Shown here in pieces: positions 10,073 to 18,721 of a stretch of DNA of 64,000 bases (position 1 is its first letter; each line of letters begins with the position of its first letter). The notes under the pieces were generated by a model. It worked only from the letters and a program-made list of their open reading frames with translations, was not told the origin of the DNA and ran no database searches. Source of the stretch: Spiroplasma chinense. GTDB taxonomy: Bacteria > Bacillota_I > Bacilli_A > Mycoplasmatales > Mycoplasmataceae. The position numbers and the translations under genes were made by a program. The stretch is from positions 310,001-374,000 of the forward strand of contig NZ_CP043026.1 in NCBI RefSeq assembly GCF_008086545.1. Direction: 5' to 3'.

Positions 10073-10831
10073 ATGAATAAAACAATATTGATTGCAGGAG
10101 GAGCAAAAAGTCTAGGCAAGTTTCTAGCAAATAAATTTAATGAAAAAGGATTTCAAGTGATTGTTTTTGATATTGATGAACAAGAGTTAAGCAAACTTAA
10201 AAATGAGTCATCTGAAATAGAAACTTTTACATGTGATTTAACTAGTGAAAAAGAAGTTATAGAAGGTTTTAAATTTATTAAGAACAAATTCAAATCATTA
10301 GATTATGTTATTTATAATGCAGGTTATGCCAAATCTTCAAAAATCGATTCGTTTTCTGAAGTTGAGTTTGATAAATGTTATCGCATAAATTTATTAGGAT
10401 ATTTTTTAGTGGCAAGAGAAGCGGCTAAATTAATGATAGAAAATAAAGTAAAAGGAAGCATAATTCAAATCAATTCTAAATCAGGAAGAGTGGGATCTAA
10501 ATTCAATAGTGGATATTCTGCTGCTAAATTCGGAGGTGTTGGGTTAACACAATCACTCGCTTTAGATTTAGCAACAGATGGAATTAGAGTTAATGCTCTT
10601 ATGCTTGGAAATTTATTAGATTCAGACATGTTTGAATCATTAATACCTGCTTATGCAAAAAAATTAAATATTAATGAAAATGAAGTTAAAGACTATTATA
10701 AAGCTAAAGTTCCAATGAATAGAGGTTGTGATTTTGAAGATGTATTTAATGTAGCAGAATTTTATTTATCAGAAAAAGCATCTTATTGCACAGGACAGTC
10801 TATTAATATTACAGGCGGGCAGGTAATGTAA
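10073..10831 (+). CDS. srlD: Sorbitol-6-phosphate 2-dehydrogenase, SrlD type (SDR family)
   Basis: A 252-residue SDR. The cofactor loop is GGAKSLGKFLA, and the active site lies in IIQINSKSGRVGSKFNSG followed by YSAAKFGGVGLTQSLALDLA. These segments, the C-terminal SYCTGQSINITGGQVM and the phrase LMLGNLLDSDMFESLIP match enterobacterial SrlD closely as I recall it. It oxidises D-sorbitol-6-phosphate to fructose-6-phosphate. It sits between mtlA and mtlF, which is not the usual mannitol operon content, and its stop overlaps the mtlF start by one base. The Shine-Dalgarno is weak. Confidence 0.9.
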   Translation: MNKTILIAGGAKSLGKFLANKFNEKGFQVIVFDIDEQELSKLKNESSEIETFTCDLTSEKEVIEGFKFIKNKFKSLDYVIYNAGYAKSSKIDSFSEVEFDKCYRINLLGYFLVAREAAKLMIENKVKGSIIQINSKSGRVGSKFNSGYSAAKFGGVGLTQSLALDLATDGIRVNALMLGNLLDSDMFESLIPAYAKKLNINENEVKDYYKAKVPMNRGCDFEDVFNVAEFYLSEKASYCTGQSINITGGQVM

Positions 10832-11250
10832 TGATATTGGAAAAAAATGTATTTTTAAATATAGATTTTGAAGATAAAAATTCTGCCCTTGAGGAAGTTT
10901 ACAAAGTAATGTTGGAAAATGGGTGTAATGAAGAATATGTTAAATCCATTCCCGATAGAGAAAAAGAGGCCTCATTCAATATTGGCTGCCTAATAGCAAT
11001 TCCGCACGGAACTTATGAAGCTAGTCAAAAAATAACTTTAAGTCAAATCTTTGTTTGACATCTTAAGAAACCTTTAAAATGAGATGACAGCGAAGTTAAA
11101 CTAATAATTGCTCTATGTCTTAACAATGATGATCAGTTGAATATATTACAAAATATTGCAATCAAAGCTATGGATGAAGAAATTTTTGAAGATACTCTCC
11201 AAAATCCGACAAAAAAAGATATTTTAAATTTGTTTGAGGAACAACTATAA
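10831..11250 (+). CDS. mtlF: Mannitol-specific PTS EIIA
   Basis: A 139-residue cytoplasmic phosphocarrier of the mannitol/fructose EIIA family. The phosphorylated His59 lies in IGCLIAIPHGTYEA. It passes phosphate from HPr to the EIIB domain of MtlA. The start codon shares one base with the srlD stop (TAATG), and the gene's own end (ATAA) overlaps the start of mtlD, so translation of the three genes is probably coupled. Confidence 0.93.
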
Positions 11251-12356
11251 AAGTACTACACTTTGGTGCTGGTAACATAGGGAAGGGTCTTATTTTCCCT
11301 ATGTTTGAAAAAAATAGCAGCCCCATTAACTTTACATTTGTCGATAGCGATGATAAAACAATACAATTTTTAAAAAAAGAAAATAAAATAACAATTAAAT
11401 ATATGAAAGAGCAAAAACTTGTAAAGCAAGAATTTAGTGGATTTAAAATAGTTAATATTGAAGAGGTTTCTAAAAATATAGAAGATTATTTAGATATTGA
11501 CATAATAACTACATCGGTTGGTGTTAATAATTTATCTAAACTGACAAATACAATTGAAAGAATTGTAGAAAAATCTAAAAAGTCAATTTTAATAATGTGT
11601 TGCGAAAATGGTAACAGGGTATCTTCGGGTTTTAAAAAGGAATTTCATGAAAAAATAGCTGCAAAAATTAATTTTGTTGATTGTGCAATAGACAGGATAA
11701 TTCCTAACCAAAATTTTATTCAGAATGGGTACCTTTTAACAGAGGAATACAGTAATTGGGTTGTTGATGCAAATCAATGACCAATGGGGTTTCAAAAAAT
11801 AAGCTCTATTAAATATTCCGATGATTTAGATTATGAAATGAAGATTAAATTGTGCTTATTAAACGGTTCGCATAGTGCGCTTTCTTGATATAGATATAAT
11901 ATAGATCGTTTTGATGGAATTAAAACTGTGGCTGATTCTTTAAAAAATGAAGAAACTCTTGAGTTTCTGAAAGGCTATGTTTTAGAGGTTTCTAAAGCAT
12001 TATCAAAGAATAATGAAAAATTATTAAATTTAAATAAAGAATTTGCCAAAAAGGTAATTGAAAGGTTTAAGAACCCTTTATTCAATGATGAACTATCAAG
12101 GGTAGGTAGAAATCCCATGGTTAAATTAAAAAAAGGGGAAAGAGTTTTTATTCCCCTAGAAGAAGCCGTAAAAACAAACAGTAGTTATAAATTTATATTA
12201 ACAACGTTAAAAAATGGTCTTAATTATTGAAATGTTGATGACGAAGAATCCAAAATCATTAGAAAAGTATTATTTGAAGAGGGTTTTAGTGCATTATTGC
12301 ATACATGTCTGGAATTTGATGAAAAACTTATCAATGTTTTAAAAGAAGAAATGTAA
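11247..12356 (+). CDS. mtlD: Mannitol-1-phosphate 5-dehydrogenase, probable AUA start
   Basis: A 369-residue NAD-dependent enzyme converting mannitol-1-phosphate to fructose-6-phosphate. The family N-terminus KVLHFGAGNIGKGLI is present, but there is no ATG, GTG or TTG before it. The codon in the place of the initiator Met is ATA at 11247-11249, preceded by GAGGA with a 6-nt spacer. The first in-frame ATG (11301) would remove the NAD-binding loop. AUA initiation overlapping the mtlF stop is the best reading. Later segments GSHSALSWYRYN, SRVGRNPMVKL and the helical C-terminus fit MtlD. An ATG-to-ATA error in the read is the alternative. Confidence 0.9.
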
Positions 12357-12395
12357 ATTAAAACACCCTCGCTAGAAAAGGGTGTTTTAATTTAC
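12353..12395 (+). terminator. Hairpin after mtlD
   Basis: A perfect 17-bp stem (12353-12369 with 12379-12395) and a 9-nt loop begin at the mtlD stop codon. The downstream U-run is short, so termination may be partial, leaving some read-through into the regulator gene, which also has its own -10 TATAAT at 12423-12428. Confidence 0.8.
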
Positions 12396-12460
12396 TTTAA
12401 ATTTGAACAGTTGTGTTATATTTATAATATCGTAGCTAAAACTATAAAAAAGGAGGCAAC

Positions 12461-13264
12461 ATGTTAAAACACGGCTTAATAAAAGATATTGAAGACATTT
12501 ATTATGATGATAAAAGTGAAGATGATAAAAAAATAGCAGCGTTTTTATTAGAAAACTTTAAAAATAAAAAAGTTCTGAATATCAGTGTAATTGCTGAAAA
12601 ATGTAATGTTAGTCCGACTAAAGTAACTAGGTTCTCTGATAAATTAGGTTTAAAGGGTTTTAAGGAATTGAAGTTAAGGTTAAATGATATTGCTAAAAGC
12701 GTAATAATCGATGGTGAATTAGTAGATGTTAATGATAATGTTGTTCAAAAAAAAGAAGTTTTTTTTGATAATTATAATGTTATTTTGGTTAGGTCTCAAA
12801 AAAGACAATTTGAATATTTAAAGTCAATTCAAATGGCACCTATTATTAAAAATCTTCTTAGGGCAAAGAATGTTTATTTGTTTGCCTTCAATCTTTCATA
12901 TAATGTTTCTAAAAATTTCGTTCAAAGGTTAAAGTGATCCGGAATAAATATTATTTCAGAGTCAGATATTATTTCAATAGACACCTATCTAAACCTAATT
13001 ACTCAAGAAGATATAGTGGTTTTAATTACAATTTCTGGTAAAAATAATTTTATTAAAGAAATTACAGAAAAAATTGATATGAAGACAAAATTGTATTGTA
13101 TTGGCGGCGAGATCTGTAATTTTAAGGAAAGATTTGATTATTATTTTGATATCAAGGCCGAAGAAGATTTGTTATGAAACATTAACTCAATCAGAGCTCA
13201 GATGGTTATTCAAATACTTGACTTTATTCATATAAATTTATTAATTGAATCAAATTTAATTTAG
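12461..13264 (+). CDS. RpiR-family transcriptional regulator (HTH + SIS domain)
   Basis: A 267-residue regulator. The N-terminal RpiR helix-turn-helix (about 1-75) contains ISVIAEKCNVSPTKVTRFS, followed by a SIS sugar-phosphate-binding domain (about 105-245) with YLFAFNLSYNVSKNFVQRL and VVLITISGKNNF. Such regulators respond to phosphosugars. It follows the mannitol genes on the same strand and is the likeliest regulator of them, perhaps through the TGTAAATATTTACA array; this link is inferred. GGAGG precedes the ATG. Confidence 0.9.
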
Positions 13265-13268
13265 AGAT

Positions 13269-13293
13269 AAAAAAACCGCGCAACGGTTTTTTT
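13269..13293. terminator. Bidirectional terminator between the RpiR gene and fba copy 1
   Basis: A 10-bp stem (AAAAAAACCG with CGGTTTTTTT) with a 5-nt loop lies between the two convergent genes and touches the fba stop codon. Confidence 0.88.
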
Positions 13294-14137
13294 ATGCCTT
13301 GTTATTTGATCTAAAAGCTATAATTTTTTTAATAGCTTCTTCTTTTACAAAATTAATTGCATTTCTTCCGTATTGTCTTGCATCAAATCCTGAAGGATTT
13401 TTTTCAAATCAATCTTTAAGACCTTGTGCACAAGCAATTTTTAAATCTGTTCCAATATTGATTTTTGTAATTCCTAAATCAATAGCTTTTTGTAAATCTT
13501 CTAAAGGAACTTGGCTTGAACCGTGAAGTACTAGAGGTGTTTCGATTTTACTTCTAATTTCTTCAATTAAATCAAATTGTAATTTGATTTCTCCTTTAAA
13601 TAATCCGTGACTTGTACCAACAGCAATTGCTAGAGCATCTATTTGAGTTAATTTATCAAATTCAATGGCTTCGTTTACGTCAGTATAACCGTTGCTTTTT
13701 GAATCTCTATCATCTTCTTTTCCACCAACGTGACCGATTTCTGATTCAACTTCAACACCTTTTGCTTTTGCATATGCTACTATTTCTTGTGTTTCTTTTA
13801 CATTTTCATCAAATGGTTTAAGTGATGAATCTAACATTACACTTGAAAATCCACAATCAATTGCTCTTTTAATTAATTCAATATCAAAACCGTGATCTCA
13901 ATGAAGAATAATTGGAACGTTTGATTTTTCTGTTGCATCCATTGCAAAAGCAAAAACATTATCAATTCCCATGTATTTTGCAGCACTTTCAGTAACCATT
14001 AAAATAACGGGTGATTTTTGTTCTTCTGCAGCTTCAATTATTCCTTTCATCATTTCTAAATTATCAAAGTTAAATGCAGGAACCGCATACTTACCATTTC
14101 TAGCTTTTATTAATTCTTCTTTCAAACTTGCTTTCAT
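13292..14137 (-). CDS. fba: Class II fructose/tagatose-bisphosphate aldolase, copy 1
   Basis: A 281-residue zinc aldolase. The metal ligands lie in IILHWDHGF, SEIGHVGG and LVLHGSSQ, and NIGTDLK is the phosphate-binding end. It cleaves fructose-1,6-bisphosphate; class II aldolases of this family (GatY/KbaY) also cleave tagatose-1,6-bisphosphate. I count three residue differences from copy 2 at 23178. Similarity stops at the ribosome site on one side and at the stop codon on the other. This copy is divergent from a DeoR/LacR regulator, with TATCAT sites in the gap. AGGAGA precedes the ATG. Confidence 0.93.
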
Positions 14138-14205
14138 TTTTCTTTTTCTCCTATAGTAATATTTTACAAGATTTGATACAAAAAGTTCAAAATTTTCTAA
14201 AAAAA

Positions 14206-14228
14206 GATAAAAAAATATCATTTTTTTT
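14206..14228. promoter_or_regulatory. TATCAT-type operator candidate between fba copy 1 and the DeoR gene
   Basis: GATA-AAAAAA-TATC forms a small dyad followed by TATCATTTTTTTT. The same TATCATTTTTT block appears upstream of lacA (15050-15060) and of the ABC operon (17061-17080). Its place in a divergent gap fits control of both genes by the adjacent DeoR regulator. Confidence 0.6.
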
Positions 14229-14271
14229 AATTTAGTATATTATAAAAGTATAAAGAACTACGAGGTGTCTG

Positions 14272-15042
14272 ATGGAAAAATTAAAAAGAGGAGACAGAAT
14301 TAAGATGTATTTAGCCTATTTAAGTCTAAATTCACCAATATCTATTAAAAAATTTCTTAACTTTGCAGTAGAGAATAAAATCCCAGAAATTACATCAAGA
14401 AGAGATGTAAAATTACTGGAAAGTTTAAATTATATAGATCTTGAAATGGGATTAATTAAGTTAAATGATTCTAAGGAATATGAAGCTACTAGAGATGAAA
14501 AACACTCTGCAAATAGAGAAGAAAAGGCAAAAATTGCTTTAACTGCAGTTTCAATGATAAAAGAAAAAGAATTATTTGTTGGAGCTGGAACTACTTGTGA
14601 AATGTTTGTTAAATCTATAAATACTCCAATAAAGCTTTTATATACTAATGGTTTTGAAGTTGCAAGAGTTGCAAATTTAAACGTAAATATTAATAGAGTA
14701 GTCTTAATTGGGGGAAAATTAAGACCACAATCAAGCGCTATGTGTGGACCTATTGCAAATATGGTTGTAGAAACTTTAAAATTTTCACAATCTTTTATAA
14801 CAGTGACAAACATGGATGCAGAATTTAACCTATGTAATAATAATGAAGATGAAGCATATCTTACAAATAAAGTAATATCTCGTTCAGGAGAAGTTGTTTG
14901 TTTAATGGATCATACAAAATTTAATCAAAATTTTTATGGAAATATTATTTCCAATGTGTCTTCGATAGACCAACTTGTAATTGACAAGGAAATTGAAGGT
15001 CCAGAGTTTGAAGAACTAAAAACTAAAACAAATGTAAAATGA
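14272..15042 (+). CDS. DeoR-family regulator (LacR-like)
   Basis: A 256-residue regulator. The N-terminal winged helix (about 1-60) has the recognition region PEITSRRDVKLLESLNYI, and the C-terminal sugar-phosphate sensor has ELFVGAGTTCEMFV, LLYTNGFEVARVA and VVLIGGKLRPQSS. It is divergent from fba copy 1 and directly upstream of lacA-lacB, so it is the likely repressor of the tagatose pathway, as LacR is in lactococci and staphylococci; the effector there is tagatose-6-phosphate. GAGGTG lies six bases before the ATG. TATCAT sites occur on both sides of it. Confidence 0.88.
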   Translation: MEKLKRGDRIKMYLAYLSLNSPISIKKFLNFAVENKIPEITSRRDVKLLESLNYIDLEMGLIKLNDSKEYEATRDEKHSANREEKAKIALTAVSMIKEKELFVGAGTTCEMFVKSINTPIKLLYTNGFEVARVANLNVNINRVVLIGGKLRPQSSAMCGPIANMVVETLKFSQSFITVTNMDAEFNLCNNNEDEAYLTNKVISRSGEVVCLMDHTKFNQNFYGNIISNVSSIDQLVIDKEIEGPEFEELKTKTNVK

Positions 15043-15080
15043 TAATTTTTTATCATTTTTTTTATTTTTCTATCATTTGT
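15040..15080 (+). promoter_or_regulatory. TATCAT operator candidate and leader of lacA
   Basis: TGATAA-TTTT-TTATCA (15040-15055) is a dyad starting in the DeoR stop codon. It runs into TATCATTTTTTTT, and another TATCATT lies at 15071-15077. It sits about 30-70 bp before lacA and matches the half-sites at 14216 and 17061. Confidence 0.65.
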
Positions 15081-15107
15081 AGTAAAATAGAAATATGGAG
15101 GTATGCA

Positions 15108-15542
15108 ATGGAAAAAATAGTAATCAGTTACGCAAATAAAATTGAAAAAGCGTATATAGAACACATTAAAAATAATGTGAAAAACAAAAACTTTGAATTA
15201 ATTTATGAAGAAAACTCAGGAAGTGTAGAAGAATATCTTGAACTTGTAAAAAAAATTCAAAACAAAGAAATAGGAAGAGTTATTAGTATTGAAGAGTTTG
15301 GTACTTTACCATTTATGGTTATGGCCAAAAACAAAGGGATTGTGGTTGCACAAATTTCAGATCACCATTCTTCAAGAATGACAATCCAACACAACAATTC
15401 AAACGTGTTATCTTTAGGTTATAAAATAATGGCCAAAGAAAACATGGTAGATATTATAGAAACATATTTAGGGGCTCATTTTGAAGCTGGAAGACATATG
15501 GTAAGAATTAATATGTTAGAAAATATTTTGGAGGGTGAATAA
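15108..15542 (+). CDS. lacA: Galactose-6-phosphate isomerase subunit LacA (RpiB/LacAB family)
   Basis: A 144-residue cytoplasmic protein that with LacB would interconvert galactose-6-phosphate and tagatose-6-phosphate. Family segments are ISIEEFGTLPFMVMAKNKGIVVAQISDHHSSRMT, split here over residues 60-95, and HFEAGRHMVRINMLENIL at the C-terminus. It lacks the complete active-site set seen in LacB, as is usual for this partner. GGAGG precedes the ATG. lacB starts one base after its stop. Allose-6-phosphate isomerisation is a known activity of RpiB relatives and is an alternative. Confidence 0.87.
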   Translation: MEKIVISYANKIEKAYIEHIKNNVKNKNFELIYEENSGSVEEYLELVKKIQNKEIGRVISIEEFGTLPFMVMAKNKGIVVAQISDHHSSRMTIQHNNSNVLSLGYKIMAKENMVDIIETYLGAHFEAGRHMVRINMLENILEGE

Positions 15543-15543
15543 A

Positions 15544-16047
15544 ATGAAAATCGCAATTGGATGTGACCATATCGTCACAGATATTAAAGATAAAGTTATT
15601 GAAATGCTTAAGCGAGATGGAATAGAAGTTCTTGACTGCGGTACTTATGATTTTGAAAGAACACATTACCCAATTTACGGACACAAAGTGGCTGTAAATG
15701 TGGTTGAAAAAAATGTAGATTTTGGAATTGTTATTTGCGGTACAGGAGTAGGTATTTCAAATGGAGCACAAAAAACAAAAGGAGCTAGAGTACTTCTGGC
15801 AAAAGATGTTTTAACTGTTGAAGATGCAAGAAAAAACTATGATGCAAATATTATAGGATTTGGTGGTCGTATAGTTGGTCTTGGATTGATGTATGAAATG
15901 ATAGAAACTTTTATAAACACTAAGTATGAAGGTAAAAATGATCAATTAATCAATCAAATTGACAGCTTAATTAAAAATAAAAACTATAGTGATTCTATTT
16001 TCGATGAAGAAAATAAAAAATGAGATAGTGGATTTTACGATGAGTAA
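15544..16047 (+). CDS. lacB: Galactose-6-phosphate isomerase subunit LacB
   Basis: A 167-residue RpiB-type isomerase. It has GCDHIVTDIKDKVI at the N-terminus, the phosphate and active-site segment GIVICGTGVGISNGAQKTKGAR (residues about 60-82), and NYDANIIGFGGRIVG. Length and the long C-terminal helix fit LacB (about 171 residues) rather than RpiB (about 149). A GTG at 15535 is in frame, but GGAGGGTG serves the ATG at 15544. The last residues are read through a TGA Trp codon to TAA at 16045, overlapping the ROK kinase start by 8 bp. Confidence 0.9.
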
Positions 16048-16999
16048 TCAGGCAAAATATTGTTTTGCTGTTGATTTAGGAGGAACTACTGCCAAGTGTG
16101 CAATTATTAAAGATGAAATAATTGAAGAAAGATTTATAGTAGAAACACAAATTGGCCAAGTTCTTGAAAATATAAAGAGTGTATTTGACGAAAAAATTGT
16201 CAAATACAATATTGAAGATAAAGATTTAGAATTTGTAGCAATTACAATTTGCGGACTTATAGACTATGAAAATGGTATTTCTATATGAACCGGTAATCTA
16301 GAGTGAAGTAATTTTGAGGTAGTAAAGTTTCTAAAAGAGCTATTCCATAATGAAAACGTATTTATTTTAAACGATTCTAAAGCAGCTACCTATGGAGAAT
16401 ATGTAAAAGGTTTAAATAAAGAAAAACCTAATATGTTGCTCTATACATTAGGAACTGGTATTGGGGGTGGAGTTATCCTTAATAGTGAATTATATTTTGG
16501 GGGTAACACAAAATTAGCAAGTGAACCTGGCCATTCGGGCGGTTTTCAAAATAAATACCAATGTAACTGTGGGTTAATAGGGTGTATAGAAGGATTGAGT
16601 AGTGCAACGGGTATTGAAAAAGAAATCAATAAAAACCATGAATACTACGAAAATAAATTAGGATTGAACAAGGATAAATATACCATCAAAGATATTGCTG
16701 AATTATTTTACAATGGTGATAAAAAAACAGTTGAACTATTTGAGGAATGTTTTTTACCATTGGTAAAACACATGGCTGTCTCTATTCATTTAATGGATTT
16801 TGATATGGTTGTAATTGGTGGAGGTCCAAGTGCTATGGGGGATCATCTACTTAATTTACTTAAAAAACAATTAAAAAACTACTTGATGCCACCATTCTAT
16901 GAAAAGCTAGATTTAAGAATAGCTAAACTTAGAAATGATGCAGGCTTATGAGGGGTTTATCATTTTGCAAAATTAAAATTAGATGAGTTAAAAAAATAA
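16040..16999 (+). CDS. ROK-family sugar kinase
   Basis: A 319-residue kinase. The N-terminal phosphate loop is DLGGTTAKCAI (residues about 11-21), the ROK motif ASEPGHSGG lies near 158, the zinc motif CNCGLIGCIEG near 175-185, and the GTGIGGG adenosine loop near 138. ROK enzymes phosphorylate glucose, fructose, mannose, allose or N-acetyl sugars, usually at C6. Being co-transcribed with lacAB and upstream of a sugar ABC importer, it probably makes the hexose-6-phosphate that LacAB uses (galactose or allose); the substrate is inferred. Confidence 0.88.
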
Positions 17000-17004
17000 T
17001 AACT

Positions 17005-17030
17005 AAAAACCTAGTAATATCTAGGTTTTT
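17005..17030 (+). terminator. Terminator of the lacAB-ROK operon
   Basis: A perfect 10-bp stem (AAAAACCTAG with CTAGGTTTTT), a 6-nt loop and further Ts. Confidence 0.9.
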
Positions 17031-17048
17031 TTATATGCAAAATAAAAA

Positions 17049-17173
17049 ATGATTATTTTTTATCATTTTTTATCATTTTTTGTAAAAAGTTATTGCATTT
17101 TTTCTTTTTTTTTGTACACTTAAGTTGTAGGTAGAATTATTTCCAATTATCATAATTAATGATAGAAATAATT
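17049..17173 (+). promoter_or_regulatory. Operator cluster upstream of the sugar ABC operon
   Basis: TATCATTTTT occurs twice in tandem (17061-17070, 17071-17080), one helical turn apart. Further down, TATCAT (17148-17153) and ATGATA (17159-17164) form a dyad with a 5-bp centre, enclosed by longer arms AATTATTTC (17135-17143) and GAAATAATT (17165-17173). A possible -35 TTGCAT is at 17094-17099. The same half-site lies in the other promoters of this island, which points to one DeoR regulator. Confidence 0.65.
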
Positions 17174-17198
17174 TGCCAGAAAGAGAGGGGGAGGGAAC

Positions 17199-18710
17199 TT
17201 GAATGATGAAAGTATAAAGTTGAATCAAAAACCAATCTTAAAATTAGAAAATATTTATAAAAGTTTTGGTCCGGTTCAGGCGCTAAGGGGTGTAAGTCTT
17301 GAAGCGATAAGCGGTAAGTGTACTGCTATAGTAGGTGAAAATGGTGCTGGTAAATCTACATTAATGAATATTGTATCTGGTGTTATTAGAAAAACATCGG
17401 GTGAAATGTACTTTGATGAAAAGAAATATGAGCCTAAAAATATTAAATCAGCTGAAAAAACAGGTATTGCAATAATTCACCAAGAATTAGTGACAGTTAA
17501 TGAAATGACAGTTATTGATAACATTTTTTTAGGAAATGAAATACGTAATTCATTTGGAAAAATCAATTATAAAGAACAGTTTAAAATAATTACTAGAATT
17601 TTTAAGGAGTTACAAATTTCGATCGATCCCAAAAAGAAAATGGGTTATTACTCAGTGGCTCAACAACAAATTATAGAAATTGCAAAAACTGTAATTAGAA
17701 ATGCAAAAGTGATTATTATGGATGAGCCTACATCATCGCTTTCTGATAAAGAAACACAAATGTTGTTTAGGTTAGTAAAACAACTTAAAGAACAAGGAAA
17801 AGCGGTTTTATATATTTCTCATAGATTAGAAGAAATACCTGTAATTTGTGAGTATATAACCATCATAAGAGATGGTGGTTTCATAGGAAACTATGAGGTA
17901 GATAAAATTTCTGAGGAAGAAATTATAGCTAAAATGGTTGGTAGAGAGATCACTCAAAGATTTCCTACAAAAGTACAAGGAAAAGACAACGAGGTTTTAT
18001 TGAGTGTAAATCAAATTTCTAGTGATATATTAAAAAATATATCCTTCAACATAAAAAAAGGAGAAATACTTGGTTTTGCAGGATTGGTTGGAGCAAAAAG
18101 AACAGAATTGTTTAAAACTTTAATTGGTGCAATGAGTTGTAGTTCGAAAGAAATTTATTGAAAAGATAAAAAAGCAACCTTTAAATCACCGTATGAAGCT
18201 ATTAAAAAAGGATTATTTTACGTAACGGAAGACAGAAAAGAAGATGGTTTGATTTTGGATGAAACTATTAGAAATAACATTTCTGTTTCATCCTTCAAAT
18301 ATATGCAAAACAAATATTTGAAGTTTATCTCTAAGAAAACTCAAAATGAAATGTGCAACTATTTCATGAACGTTACAAAAATAAAAGCACCCAATTTTTC
18401 CTATAAAATTAATCAACTTTCAGGAGGAAATCAACAAAAAGTATTAATTAGTAAAGCTATTTGCGCTAAACCGAAAATAATAATTTTTGATGAACCAACT
18501 AGAGGTGTGGATATTGGAGCAAGAAGAGAAATTTATGATTTAATTTCAGAATTAAAAGCACAAGGAATTGGTATTGTTATTATCTCAAGTGAACTTCCAG
18601 AAATCATAGGACTCTGCGATAGAGTCGTGGTAATGAAAGAAGGAAGAATCTCTAAGGAATTGGAAGCCAAAGACTTAAGTCAAGAAAATATTATTAAGTA
18701 TGCAATATAG
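17199..18710 (+). CDS. Ribose/galactose-type sugar ABC transporter, double ATPase (RbsA/MglA-like)
   Basis: A 503-residue cytoplasmic ATPase with two ABC domains, as in carbohydrate uptake family 2. Domain 1 has Walker A GENGAGKST (about 48-56) and Walker B VIIMDEPTSSLS; its signature region reads YYSVAQQQIIEIAK. Domain 2 has the family's degenerate Walker A (AGLVGAKRTE) and a good signature QLSGGNQQKV with IIFDEPTRGVDIGA. The start is TTG at 17199, behind a strong purine-rich ribosome site; no ATG or GTG fits. It is the first gene of an ATPase-permease-binding protein operon for a monosaccharide. Confidence 0.93.
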
Positions 18711-18721
18711 AAGGGGTACAT

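Noticed and set aside
11301-12356. mtlD starting at the first ATG (11301)
   Set aside because: This would delete the conserved HFGAGNIGKG NAD-binding loop and leave the good GAGGA ribosome site unused.
13299-13821. Plus-strand frames opposite both aldolase genes
   Set aside because: They are antisense to highly conserved fba sequence and duplicated only because fba is.
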